A DNA stretch of 64,000 nt from Nocardia blacklockiae (GCF_015477355.1 NZ_JADLRJ010000004.1:1-64000); one strand, 5' to 3'. Positions 31,808-40,469 are shown, counted from the stretch's first letter. The notes: generated from the sequence alone by a model not told the origin. Program-made: numbers and translations.

Positions 31808-32983
31808 ATGCGCGACCATTTCGACCCGGCCCCACACTCTTCGGAACCGCTCGAGTACGTCGCCGACCTGCTACCCGGGATGACCACGCCGAACCCGGCC
31901 ACCCGCACCCGCACCGATCCCCGGTCCGCCGCCGCACTGGTCGCCGCCGAGACCCGCGCCCGCCTGGCGGCCGTGCTCACGCGCTTCGACGACCCGCCCG
32001 CGGTGCTGCTGAGCGGCGGGGTCGACTCCATCTACGTCGCCGCCGTCGCCACCGCACTGGGCCGCCGCCCGCACGCGATCACGGTCGTGACCGACGACGA
32101 ATCCGACACCGCCAATGCCGCCGCCGCGGCCGCCGCCCTCGGCCTCACCCACGACATCCTCCGGCTGACCCGCGCCGACGTGGTCGACCTGGCTCACCAG
32201 GTAATGCGCCGGCTGGGCACCTCGGAGCTGTGGGAGGTCACCGCGGCCATTCCGCTGCTCGCCGCCCGCCGCAGCCTCGACCGCATGGACCGGGTCGGCG
32301 CGATCCTCACCGGCAGCGGCGCCGACGCCCTGTTCGGCGGCGGGCGGCGACTCACCCACCCGATCGAGTCGGCCGACGCGCGGGCGGACCTGGACCGGAT
32401 CGTGCGCACCGAATCCGCCGCCAACTTCCGCTACGACCGGCTCGTCCCGCACTTCTACCCGGCCGTGCTGGAGGAGTACGCGGACCGCCTGATCCTTGTG
32501 TTCCAGACGGTCCGCTGGTGGCGGATCGCCGAAACCCTAGCTCCGCCAGCACTTTTCGGCGAGCACGAGGGAAGCCGGGTCGACAAGCTCGCGCTCCGCA
32601 TCGCCTGCGCGAATATCCTGCCGGCCGACGCCGCCCACCTCGCCTGGGCCGCGAAGTCCCCCATCCAGCGTTCGTCCGGGCTGGTGAGCACCCTCGCGCA
32701 GGCCGGCCGCGGCTTCGCGGCCGGGCTGCACGGCGCGCTGACCTACGGCGACCCGAGGACCGAGGACTACGAAACGGTCACCACCCGCCTGTTCCTCTCG
32801 ATCCTGAACGCCGCGCGGGACCCGGCGGCGCTGCACGACGACGAACCGGGCACGCGCCCGCGCCCGCCGTCGGAACTCGCGAGCCGGCGGTCAGGGCGTC
32901 GACACGAGATAGCGCTGCAGGGTGGCCCCGATGTCGGCGACGATCTGACGCTCGGTGAGGGCGACCACCGGCGGCAGGCGTAA
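31808..32983 (+). CDS. Free-standing asparagine-synthetase-type amide ligase
   Basis: This protein of about 391 residues has only the ATP-dependent half of asparagine synthetase. The PP-loop LLSGGVDSIYVAAV (about 66-79) and the motif LTGSGADALFGGG are clear, as is AAKSPIQRSSG. It has no N-terminal glutaminase domain and no Cys2. Similar architecture occurs in lasso-peptide cyclases, beta-lactam synthetases and other amide ligases, so asparagine is not the assured product. No RiPP precursor is visible nearby. Its last 93 bases overlap the end of the opposing TetR gene, and the final 30 residues look non-native, so a 3' frameshift or lost stop is possible. The 283 bases upstream show no gene. 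Confidence 0.72.
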   Translation: MRDHFDPAPHSSEPLEYVADLLPGMTTPNPATRTRTDPRSAAALVAAETRARLAAVLTRFDDPPAVLLSGGVDSIYVAAVATALGRRPHAITVVTDDESDTANAAAAAAALGLTHDILRLTRADVVDLAHQVMRRLGTSELWEVTAAIPLLAARRSLDRMDRVGAILTGSGADALFGGGRRLTHPIESADARADLDRIVRTESAANFRYDRLVPHFYPAVLEEYADRLILVFQTVRWWRIAETLAPPALFGEHEGSRVDKLALRIACANILPADAAHLAWAAKSPIQRSSGLVSTLAQAGRGFAAGLHGALTYGDPRTEDYETVTTRLFLSILNAARDPAALHDDEPGTRPRPPSELASRRSGRRHEIALQGGPDVGDDLTLGEGDHRRQA

Positions 32984-33463
32984 TACGTAGCGGCACAGGG
33001 CGAGTCCCAGCACCTGGGTGGCGATCAGCCCCGCCCGCCGCGGCGCGTCGGCGGGCTCCCCGAAGCGCAGCACCACCGGCATCACCTGCTGGGCGAAGAT
33101 CTGCTGCACGCGCTGCACCACCGCCTCGTCGGTGACCGCGGAGCGCAGCAGCGTCAGCAGGATCTCGTTGCCCGGGGAGGTGTCCCACAGTTCGAGGAAG
33201 CGGCGGGCCAGCAGCTCGCCCAGCGTGTCCGGGTCCGCCGCGGTGAGGTCGGGCAGCGACAGGTCGACATCCAGGGCGGCGTCGAACAGACCCTCCTTGT
33301 TGCCGTAGTAGCGCATCACCATCGACGGATCGATCCCGGCGTCCGCGGCGATGGCGCGAATGGTGGCCTTGCGGAACCCGTCCTCGGCGAAGCGGCGGCG
33401 GGCCGCCTCCAGGATGGCGGCGCGGGTGGCGTCGGAACGGCGCTGCGAGGTCTCGACGGTCAT
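32891..33463 (-). CDS. TetR-family repressor
   Basis: This 190-residue regulator has an N-terminal helix-turn-helix (AILEAARRRFAEDGF, then KATIRAIAADAGIDPSMVMRYYGNKEGLF, about 15-57) and a TetR_C-type ligand domain. It is divergent from a flavin monooxygenase gene. The shared 105-base gap holds four 14-bp operator-like boxes, so it probably represses both genes until a ligand, likely the monooxygenase substrate or product, binds. ATG 33463 starts at MTVETSQRRSDATRAAIL; two operator boxes begin two bases upstream. Confidence 0.92.
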   Translation of the reverse strand: MTVETSQRRSDATRAAILEAARRRFAEDGFRKATIRAIAADAGIDPSMVMRYYGNKEGLFDAALDVDLSLPDLTAADPDTLGELLARRFLELWDTSPGNEILLTLLRSAVTDEAVVQRVQQIFAQQVMPVVLRFGEPADAPRRAGLIATQVLGLALCRYVLRLPPVVALTERQIVADIGATLQRYLVSTP

Positions 33464-33464
33464 G

Positions 33465-33550
33465 CCAACAAATGTAGGCCAACAAGTGTTGACACGCCAG
33501 CGGCCACGTCTTACCGTTGATGCCAACAGCCGTTGGCCAACAGATGTTGG
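33465..33550. promoter_or_regulatory. Four TetR operator boxes in two tandem pairs
   Basis: The boxes are CCAACAAATGTAGG (33465-33478), CCAACAAGTGTTGA (33479-33492), CCAACAGCCGTTGG (33523-33536) and CCAACAGATGTTGG (33537-33550). All follow CCAACA-NN-TGTTGG with 0-2 mismatches. Each pair is abutted with a 14-bp period. The first pair lies beside the tetR start, the second just upstream of the monooxygenase ribosome site. Confidence 0.85.
33489..33517 (+). promoter_or_regulatory. Monooxygenase promoter overlapping an operator
   Basis: TTGACA (33489-33494), a 17-base spacer and TACCGT (33512-33517). The -35 element overlaps the end of operator box 2, and boxes 3 and 4 lie downstream of the expected start, so repressor binding would block initiation. 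Confidence 0.6.
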
Positions 33551-33568
33551 CAAGCCAGAGGAGTCATC

Positions 33569-34732
33569 ATGAGCGTCCCCGCCACCACCTCGGTCGTCAT
33601 CGTCGGCGCCGGCCCGGCCGGGCTCACCGCTGCCATCGCGCTCGCCGACGCGGGCGTCGACTTCGTGCTGCTGGACCGCCTGGCCGAGGGCGCGAACACG
33701 TCGCGCGCCGCGGTGGTGCACGCCCGGACCCTGGAGGTGCTCGCCGAGTTCGGCATCGCGGAGGAACTGCACGACCTCGGCATCGAGGTCCCGCGCTTCG
33801 TGCTGCAGGACGGCGCCACCCGGCTGGCCACGGTCGGCTTCGGCGACCTGCCCACCGCGTTCCCCTACACCCTGATGGTCGGCCAGGAGACCACCGAGGC
33901 CGTGCTGCTGGCCCGGCTGCGCAAGGCCGGCGGCGACGTGCACCGGCCGTACCGGGTCACCGCGGTGCGCGCCGACGGCGCCGGCGTCACGGTCGAATAC
34001 GCCGACGCCGCAGGCACTTCCGGCGCGATCCGGGCCGCGTACGTGATCGGCGCGGACGGCATGCACAGCGTGGTCCGCGAGCAGGCCGGGATCGGGTTCA
34101 CCGGCGCCAGCTACCCGGAGTCGTTCGTCCTCGCCGACGTGCGCATGGACTGGACCGACCGGCGCGACGAGGTCTCGCTGAACCTGTCGCCGGAGGGCGT
34201 CACCGTGGTGGCGCCGCTGCCCGACGAGGACGGCGACCGCTACCGCGTCGTCGCGACGGTCGCCGAGGCGCCCGAGCACCCCGACCTGGCCGACGTGCAG
34301 GCGCTGCTCGACGCCCGCCGCCCCGGCGCGGTGGTGCGAGAGGTGTTGTGGAGCTCGCGTTTCCGCGTGCACCACCGAGTCGCCGACCACTACCGCGCGG
34401 GCCGGATCCTGCTGGCCGGCGACGCGGCGCACGTGCACAGCCCGGCGGGCGGGCAGGGCATGAACACCGGCATCCAGGACGCGGCGGCGCTCGGCGCGCT
34501 GCTCGTGCGGGTGTGCGGCGGCGCGCCGGAGGCCCTGCTGAACGACTACGAGAAGACCCGCCGCCCGGTCGCCCTGGGCGTCGTCGCCTTCACCGACCGG
34601 ATGACCCGCGTCGCGACCCTGCGCCCGCGGCCCGCCCGGATCGCCCGCAACACCGTCGTCCGGATCGTCACCCGCGTCCCCGCGGTGCGGCGGGCGCTCG
34701 CCTACCGCCTGTCGGAACTGGCGAATCGCTGA
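33569..34732 (+). CDS. FAD-dependent aromatic-type monooxygenase
   Basis: This 387-residue flavoprotein is of the p-hydroxybenzoate hydroxylase/PheA group. It has the dinucleotide-binding SVVIVGAGPAGLTAAIALA (about 7-25), the DG motif in VIGADGMHSVVREQAG, and the FAD ribityl motif in LLAGDAAHVHSPAGGQGMN. Members hydroxylate phenols or polyketide rings using NAD(P)H and oxygen; the substrate is unknown. It lacks the C-terminal thioredoxin-like domain of phenol hydroxylases. ATG 33569 has AGAGGAG upstream. It is divergent from, and probably controlled by, the TetR gene. Confidence 0.92.
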   Translation: MSVPATTSVVIVGAGPAGLTAAIALADAGVDFVLLDRLAEGANTSRAAVVHARTLEVLAEFGIAEELHDLGIEVPRFVLQDGATRLATVGFGDLPTAFPYTLMVGQETTEAVLLARLRKAGGDVHRPYRVTAVRADGAGVTVEYADAAGTSGAIRAAYVIGADGMHSVVREQAGIGFTGASYPESFVLADVRMDWTDRRDEVSLNLSPEGVTVVAPLPDEDGDRYRVVATVAEAPEHPDLADVQALLDARRPGAVVREVLWSSRFRVHHRVADHYRAGRILLAGDAAHVHSPAGGQGMNTGIQDAAALGALLVRVCGGAPEALLNDYEKTRRPVALGVVAFTDRMTRVATLRPRPARIARNTVVRIVTRVPAVRRALAYRLSELANR

Positions 34733-34871
34733 ATATCGCTCTCCCCGGCCCGATTTCGCCGCGGCGGATCGGGCCGTTCCCGTCCCGCCCTGCGAGATCG
34801 GCTGTCGAAACCGCCGCAGCGGCACGGGGCGCACCACTAGCGTGGTCGCTGCCGACGAACCGGGAGCCGCC

Positions 34872-35546
34872 GTGACGAAACTGATGTACGCCCTGTGGGG
34901 TGCGGACCTCGACAAAGCGCTGCACGAGCCCGCTCTGCACGAGCGCTTGGCCGCCGCCGGAGCCGAGGACCTACAACTCAACGTGTCCGACGGCGACGTA
35001 GCGGACGCGCAGCTGCGCATCTCCACCTACCCGGAGCCGATCGCGGCGATCGTCGGCGTGTGGACCGACGGGCCGCACGAGCCGATCACCGCCGCCCTGG
35101 CGGACACGGCCGACCGGCTCGACGGCTGGACCGTCGAGGAGCGCGTCCCGCTGCCCGCGCCGCCGGCGGCGAACGGCGTCCGCGCCGCGGCGCTCGCCAA
35201 TATCGCCCTGCTCCGAATCCCCGAGCACCTCACCCGCGACGAGTGGCTGCGGTACTGGCACGACACCCACACCGCGGTCGCGATCGAGACCCAGGCCACC
35301 TTCGGCTACGTGCAGAACGTGGTCACCGCCGCGCTCACGCCGGGGCCGCGGGTGGACGGCCTGGTCGAGGAGCTGTTCCCGCCGGACGCCGTGCGCGATC
35401 AGCACGCTTTCTGGGGCAGCGGCGGCGACGACTCGGAGCTGGAGCGCCGGGTGACCCGAATGCTGGCCAGCATCAAGGCCTTCGGCGCCGACCGCGACAT
35501 CGATGTCGTGCCCACCAGCCGCTACCGCTATCGCCTCCGCGAGTAG
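34872..35546 (+). CDS. EthD-type dimeric alpha/beta-barrel protein
   Basis: This 224-residue protein contains an EthD-like segment, LRIPEHLTRDEWLRYWHDTH followed by FGYVQNVV, typical of small dimeric barrel proteins that assist ether or polyketide oxidation. The first half (MYALWGADLDKALHEPALHERL) looks like a second, diverged barrel. GTG 34872 has GGGAG five bases upstream. It follows the monooxygenase by 139 bases and might assist it; an independent promoter is possible. Confidence 0.8.
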   Translation: MTKLMYALWGADLDKALHEPALHERLAAAGAEDLQLNVSDGDVADAQLRISTYPEPIAAIVGVWTDGPHEPITAALADTADRLDGWTVEERVPLPAPPAANGVRAAALANIALLRIPEHLTRDEWLRYWHDTHTAVAIETQATFGYVQNVVTAALTPGPRVDGLVEELFPPDAVRDQHAFWGSGGDDSELERRVTRMLASIKAFGADRDIDVVPTSRYRYRLRE

Positions 35547-35557
35547 CCACCGGCCAC

Positions 35558-36469
35558 TCACGCCCGCGGAATGTCGAGTACCGCCTTACCCGCGACCCGG
35601 CGGCCGACGAGTGCCCGCGCGATCTCCGGATAGCGATCCCAGCCGCCACGGAGGTCGACTTCGGCCGAAAGCCGCCCGGCCGCAGCGAATTCCAGCAGCG
35701 TTGCCAGGTCGGGACCGACTTCGTGCACATCGCCGAAGGTGCTGATCGTCTTGGCCGCGCCGACGAAGAACAGCGAGTAGGGCTCGAACACCGCGGGCTC
35801 GTCCGAGGCCCAGCCGATGGTCTGCACCGACCCGCCGGCCGCCAGCAGGTCCCAGGCCGCCACCAGCTGCGGGCCACCGACGCTGTCCAGAATCAGATCG
35901 ACCGGCCGATCGACGCCGTCCAGGCCGATCACCACCTCGTGTGCGCCCAGTTCCGTCAGACCCGCTGTGCGCCCGGCCGATCCGACGGACGCGACCACGT
36001 GCGCACCGCCGAGCGCGGCCAGTTGCACGGCGTAGCGGCCCACCCCGCCGGCCGCGCCCGTGATCAACACCCGGCGACCCAGGATGTCGCGGGAGCGCAG
36101 GGTCCGCAGCGCCGTGACACCGGCCATCGGCAGCGCCGCCGCGGCCGCGAGGTCGAGTCCGTCGGGGACCGCGGCCACCGCCGTGGTGTCCACAGCCATC
36201 AGCTCCGCCCACGCCCCCGCGCCGAAGGCCGCGACCCGCGTCCCGGCGGGCGGGCCGGAGCCGTCGGCGGCGGCGCGCACCACCACACCGGCGGCGTCGT
36301 AGCCGTGCACGGTGCCGGGCGGCCTGCGCCCGGCGTACAGCACCTCGCCGCGATTGAGCGAGAAGTGCCGCACCTCCAGAAGTAGCTGCCCGGACCCGGG
36401 CTCCGGTGCGGGCGCCGAGCCCAGACGCAGCGAGTCCGGTGCCTCGGTGTCGACGATCAATGCGCGCAT
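35558..36469 (-). CDS. Zinc-independent medium-chain quinone oxidoreductase-like protein
   Basis: This 303-residue protein is a quinone-oxidoreductase-type member of the medium-chain dehydrogenase family. The N-terminal catalytic domain has SLNRGEVLYAGRRPPGTVHGYDAAG, and the NADPH-binding motif is VLITGAAGGVGRYAVQLAALGGA. Zinc-ligand Cys residues are absent. ATG 36469 follows GGAGG. It is divergent from a TetR gene, with two operator-like boxes in the gap, and convergent with the EthD-type gene by 11 bases. Confidence 0.92.
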   Translation of the reverse strand: MRALIVDTEAPDSLRLGSAPAPEPGSGQLLLEVRHFSLNRGEVLYAGRRPPGTVHGYDAAGVVVRAAADGSGPPAGTRVAAFGAGAWAELMAVDTTAVAAVPDGLDLAAAAALPMAGVTALRTLRSRDILGRRVLITGAAGGVGRYAVQLAALGGAHVVASVGSAGRTAGLTELGAHEVVIGLDGVDRPVDLILDSVGGPQLVAAWDLLAAGGSVQTIGWASDEPAVFEPYSLFFVGAAKTISTFGDVHEVGPDLATLLEFAAAGRLSAEVDLRGGWDRYPEIARALVGRRVAGKAVLDIPRA

Positions 36470-36498
36470 AGCGGTATACCTCCGGCGATCGATAGAAG

Positions 36499-36550
36499 CG
36501 GACCATTGGTCCGATTAAGGCACGGTAACATGAAGCGGACCAGCAGTCCG
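36499..36550. promoter_or_regulatory. Two operator boxes for the second TetR regulator
   Basis: CGGACCATTGGTCCG (36499-36513) is a perfect 15-bp palindrome with a 3-base centre. CGGACCAGCAGTCCG (36536-36550) is the same site with one arm mismatch. Both are flanked by GAAG on the left and AT on the right. They fill the 99-base gap between the oxidoreductase and TetR genes. Confidence 0.8.
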
Positions 36551-36568
36551 ATTGAGCGGAGGTGCGGA

Positions 36569-37171
36569 ATGCCCACCGAGCGCGCCGACGCGGCCCGCAA
36601 TCGCCGCGCCGTGCTGAGCGCCACCGAGCAATTGCTCGCACACGGCGGCGGCGACCACGTCTCGATCGACCGTGTCGCCGCGCTGGCCGGCGTCGGCAAG
36701 GGCACCGTGTTCCGCCGGTTCGGCAACCGCGCCGGACTGTTGCAGGCGCTGCTCGAGGAGCGGTCCCGGGCGCTGCGCGAGGCCGTGTCCGGGGGCGAGC
36801 CGCCGCTCGGCCCGGGAGCGCCAACCCGGGAGCGGCTACTCGCCTTTCTCGATGCGCTGGGCGCCATCGCGGAGGGCAACGCGGTGCTGCTGTCGGCACA
36901 CGAACAGGCCTGTGCCGAAGACAAATTCGACGATCCGAGCTACCGGTTCTGGCACCGCCACCTCAGCGACCTCTTCGCCGCCGAACATCCCGCGCGCGAC
37001 ACCGATTTCCTCGCCCACGCCGTCCTCGCCACCTTCGACGGCGACCTGGTGCGCCACCTGAGCACGCGGGACGACCCGCGCCGATTCACCCGTTCGGTAC
37101 AGGAGCTGGCCTCGGCTCTGCTCGACTCGCCATCGGCGGCCGAAGGCCCCGGCAGTAAGCCCGCCTCGTAA
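36569..37171 (+). CDS. TetR-family regulator
   Basis: This 200-residue protein has the TetR helix-turn-helix (NRRAVLSATEQLLAHGGG, then VSIDRVAALAGVGKGTVFRRFGNR) and a helical C-terminal domain. ATG 36569 has GGAGG six bases upstream. The divergent quinone oxidoreductase gene is the likely target, through the two CGGACC-N3-GGTCCG boxes. It is convergent with the binding-protein gene by ten bases. Confidence 0.9.
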   Translation: MPTERADAARNRRAVLSATEQLLAHGGGDHVSIDRVAALAGVGKGTVFRRFGNRAGLLQALLEERSRALREAVSGGEPPLGPGAPTRERLLAFLDALGAIAEGNAVLLSAHEQACAEDKFDDPSYRFWHRHLSDLFAAEHPARDTDFLAHAVLATFDGDLVRHLSTRDDPRRFTRSVQELASALLDSPSAAEGPGSKPAS

Positions 37172-37181
37172 CCCCGCAGCA

Positions 37182-38210
37182 CTACGGCTGCAGCAGACCC
37201 GCCTCGGTCAGCAGCCGGGTGACCTGCTTCGCGTCCAGCCGGCTCGGATCGATCGTCGGCGCCCGCAGGCTGTCCAGCGGCGGCAAGACCGGGTTCGCGG
37301 GCACGTCGGTGGCGACCGGATACTCCATCGACGTACCGCGGGCCAACACCTCCTGCCCGGACCGGCCGGTGACGAACCGGACGAATTTCTGGGCCGCCTC
37401 GGCCTTCTTGCTGGATCGCAGCACGCCGCCGCCGGAGATCGACACGAAGGCGCCCGGATCCTCGTTCCCGAAATAGTGCGGCGCGGTGTTGCCGCTGTTC
37501 TCCCGGGTGCCGGCCTGGTCGCGGTACCAGTAGTCGTGGTAGACGACGGCACCGTCGAACCGCCCGCTGTCGACGTTCTTCATCGAGACGACATTGTTCG
37601 GCGAGGACACGGCGTTGTTCTTCATGCCTCGCAGCCACGCCCTGGTGACGTCCTCGCCCTTGGTCGCCAGCAGGCCCGCCACGACGGCCTGGAAATCCGC
37701 GCCCGAGGTGTCGGCCGTCCAGCGGCCCTTCCACTGGGGCTGCTGCAGGTCGAGCAGCGAGGCGGGCAGCTGATCGGCGGGCAGCTTGTTCCGGTTGTAG
37801 ACGAATACCGTTGCGCGCGCGGCGATGCCGGTCCACTTGCCGGTGGACGGCCGATACCGGTCGGGCACCTGGTCCAGGGTCGCCTGGTCGAGGTCGGCGA
37901 ACAGCCCGGCGTTCTCCACCAGCGCCATCGCCGGGGAGTTCGCGGTGAGGAACACATCGGCCGGGGAGGCCTTGCCCTCGGCGGCGATCTGGCTGGCGAG
38001 TTCGGTGTCGCCGCCGTTGCGGAGGGTGACCTTGATGCCGGTCTCCTTGGTGAACGCGTCCACCCACTCCTTGGTCACTGACTCTTGCTGGGCGTTGTAG
38101 ACCAGGATCTCGTTGTCGTCGGTCGAACCCGAGCATGCCGTGGTCGTCGCCGCCAGCAGTGTGAGCGCGGCGATCGCGCCGGTCAGCAGTGTGCGTCGAG
38201 CCGCGGTCAT
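37182..38210 (-). CDS. Iron(III)-type ABC transporter binding lipoprotein, orphan
   Basis: This 342-residue protein is a class of periplasmic binding protein like FbpA/FutA. The lipoprotein signal ends in ATTTAC, with Cys26 as the lipid anchor. The mature start ILVYNAQQESVTKEWVDAF is typical. The iron-site tyrosines are probably those in VVYHDYWYRD, and KNNAVSSPNNVVSMKN lines the cleft. No permease or ATPase gene is next to it, so partners must be elsewhere. AAAGGACGGTC precedes ATG 38210. Confidence 0.88.
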   Translation of the reverse strand: MTAARRTLLTGAIAALTLLAATTTACSGSTDDNEILVYNAQQESVTKEWVDAFTKETGIKVTLRNGGDTELASQIAAEGKASPADVFLTANSPAMALVENAGLFADLDQATLDQVPDRYRPSTGKWTGIAARATVFVYNRNKLPADQLPASLLDLQQPQWKGRWTADTSGADFQAVVAGLLATKGEDVTRAWLRGMKNNAVSSPNNVVSMKNVDSGRFDGAVVYHDYWYRDQAGTRENSGNTAPHYFGNEDPGAFVSISGGGVLRSSKKAEAAQKFVRFVTGRSGQEVLARGTSMEYPVATDVPANPVLPPLDSLRAPTIDPSRLDAKQVTRLLTEAGLLQP

Positions 38211-38355
38211 GACCGTCCTTTCGAGCCGTTTCCCCAGCTGTGAGGTCGGCTGACCAAACTACCCGCCGGGCGGGTGCGGTGCGGTGCCACCCCGGGCTTC
38301 GAGTCCGAATTGCCGTACTGTGCGGGAAGTCCGGCGGTCCGACGAGGGGAGCACG

Positions 38356-38940
38356 ATGACCTATCCGCCCGGAGGGCCGCCGTCTTTTCCGGAGCCGCCG
38401 AGCTACTACCCGCCTGAGGGCTATCCGCCCGTCACGGGCGCGGACGCGCCGCCGCTCCCGCCGCCGCCCGGTCCGCCGCCGCGCGGGCGGCGCACCGGTC
38501 TCATCGCGGTCTTCCTGGTGGTGGCGTTGTTCGCGGTCGCCGGCGCGATCGGCGTGGTCGCGCTGCTGACCGGCCAGGGCAAGGGCCCGCTCGCCTCGGA
38601 CGAGCGGAAGATCGAGGCCGCGATCCGCGACTTCTACGACACCATCGCGACCGCGGGCGTGGACGCGGCGATGGCCAAGTCGTGCCGCGTGGACCGCGAC
38701 GAATACGCGGCATTGCCGCCCGACCAGCGCGCCACCATCGCGAGCGAGACGCTGACCATCCGGATCGACACCATCGACGACATCGTGGTGCGCGGGGACC
38801 GGGCCACCGCGAAACTGCACGGCGCGCTGGCCCCGACGAGCGGCGGCCTGATACCCGATCTCGACGCCATCGACAACGCACCGGAGTACCTGCGCAAGGA
38901 GAACGGCGCCTGGAAGGTCTGCGCCGCCGACAACCGGTGA
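38356..38940 (+). CDS. Proline-rich single-pass membrane protein (DUF4878/NTF2-like)
   Basis: This 194-residue protein has a cytoplasmic Pro/Tyr-rich N-terminus (PPGGPPSFPEPPSYYPP and PPLPPPPGPPPRGRR), a transmembrane helix (about 50-71) and an exported domain resembling the NTF2-like DUF4878 family (ASDERKIEAAIRDFYDTIATAG; KENGAWKVCAADNR). Many similar proteins occur in mycolata and none has a firm role. GAGGGGAGCACG precedes ATG 38356. Confidence 0.75.
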   Translation: MTYPPGGPPSFPEPPSYYPPEGYPPVTGADAPPLPPPPGPPPRGRRTGLIAVFLVVALFAVAGAIGVVALLTGQGKGPLASDERKIEAAIRDFYDTIATAGVDAAMAKSCRVDRDEYAALPPDQRATIASETLTIRIDTIDDIVVRGDRATAKLHGALAPTSGGLIPDLDAIDNAPEYLRKENGAWKVCAADNR

Positions 38941-39001
38941 TTGCTGCTACCGTCGCGGCGGGCAAGAGTGGACCGGCGTCTCGGACGAGGGTGGCTGCGC
39001 G

Positions 39002-40411
39002 ATGACCTGCTGTGGACCGAACCGGCGGCACGTGCTGCGCGCGCTCGGCCTGGCGGCCGCCGCGCCGCTGGTGAGCACGGGACCCGCTCGCGCGCAACCG
39101 AATTCGCTGGTCGCGACCGATCTCGAGGTCGTCACCGTCACCGCCACCTCGGTGGTGCTGACCTGGACCACGCTGGGCGCCGACCCCGCCGGGGCACCGG
39201 TTCCGGCGGACGCGGGCACGGAAGTGCGTCTCGCGCCGGTGGATTCGCGCGGTCCCGCCACGGTGTATTTCCCGGGCGACGGCGAACGCACGCCGTACCA
39301 CTACGCCGAGGTCACGGGGCTGGAGCCGGGGCGCACCTATCGCTTCGAGGCGTGGTCGGACGGCGTCCGGGCCACTCCCGCAGCGAATTTCGTCACCCGG
39401 ATGCCCGCCGCGCCCGAATGCACCGGCGAATTCACGACACTCGTGCCGCCGCCCGGCCGCCCGCTCCGGACGCTCGCGCTGTGCAACGACATCCACTTCG
39501 GCGAGGAGGTGAGCGGCCTGATCGCCGCCGGGCTGCCGCCGGGCGTGCGGCAGGAGCCGGGCCGCACCCCGTATCCGGAACTGATGCTGGCGGCACTGCT
39601 CGACGACCTGCGCCGCCCCGACCGCGGCGCCGACCACCTGCTGCTCGCCGGTGACCTCACCGCGGAGGCCACGCCCGGCCAAACCCAAGGCGTGCGAAAG
39701 CTTTTGGCGCAGTGGGGCACCGCCGGGCGGGACTGGTTCGCCGTCCGCGGCAATCACGATCGCCCGCACACCGGGCCGGAATACGCCGACTGCCCCGCGG
39801 TCGCCGACGCCGACCACCACGACTGCTGGGGCGAATCCTTCGTCGCGCGCGGCGATGTCGTCGCGCACGAGGTGGGCGGGCTGCGGCTGCTCGGCCTGGA
39901 TACCACCGAACTCGACGCGTCCGGCGGCAGCATCGACCGCGCACAGTTCGGCCGGATCCGCGAGCTCCTGCGCGCCGACCCCGACCGGCCGACCCTCGTC
40001 TTCGGCCACCACCCCGTCACCCTGGACTCGGCCGTGTCCAATATCGCCGGGCCCGCCTTCGTCCTCAACCGGCCCGACGCCGCGGAACTGCAAGCCCTGT
40101 ACCGGCAGTCCCCCGGCGTCTTCCTGCACCACAGCGGACACACCCACCGCAACCGCCGCAGCAGGCCCGACATCCCGCTCGCCGTCGATTTCCTGGAGGT
40201 GGCGGCCGTCAAGGAGTACCCGGGCGGCTACACCCTGCTGCGGCTCTACGAAGGCGGCTACCAGGTGAACTTCTACAAGACCCGCACCGCCGCCGCCCGG
40301 CGCTGGAGCACCCGCACCCGCGCCGAATACCTCGGTCTACAGCCCGAATACACCCTGGGCACCACGGCCGACCGCAATTACGTAGTGCACCACGACCTCT
40401 CGGGCCTGTGA
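39002..40411 (+). CDS. Tat-exported metallophosphoesterase
   Basis: This 469-residue protein has a twin-arginine signal (PNRRHVLRALGLAAAAPL, cleaved near ARA-QPN), an N-terminal fibronectin/purple-phosphatase-like beta domain (about 40-145), and a calcineurin-type metallophosphoesterase domain. Metal ligands are clear: CNDIHFG, LLAGDLTAE, VRGNHDRPHTG, FGHHPVT and HHSGHTHRN. It probably hydrolyses phosphate esters outside the membrane; the substrate is unknown. ATG 39002 starts the signal. The gap from the preceding gene is 61 bases. Confidence 0.9.
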   Translation: MTCCGPNRRHVLRALGLAAAAPLVSTGPARAQPNSLVATDLEVVTVTATSVVLTWTTLGADPAGAPVPADAGTEVRLAPVDSRGPATVYFPGDGERTPYHYAEVTGLEPGRTYRFEAWSDGVRATPAANFVTRMPAAPECTGEFTTLVPPPGRPLRTLALCNDIHFGEEVSGLIAAGLPPGVRQEPGRTPYPELMLAALLDDLRRPDRGADHLLLAGDLTAEATPGQTQGVRKLLAQWGTAGRDWFAVRGNHDRPHTGPEYADCPAVADADHHDCWGESFVARGDVVAHEVGGLRLLGLDTTELDASGGSIDRAQFGRIRELLRADPDRPTLVFGHHPVTLDSAVSNIAGPAFVLNRPDAAELQALYRQSPGVFLHHSGHTHRNRRSRPDIPLAVDFLEVAAVKEYPGGYTLLRLYEGGYQVNFYKTRTAAARRWSTRTRAEYLGLQPEYTLGTTADRNYVVHHDLSGL

Positions 40412-40469
40412 TGCCGCGCGGTTCGCCGCCACCGGCGTCCGGACGGTGGTAGGTTTCGTCCACATTGTG

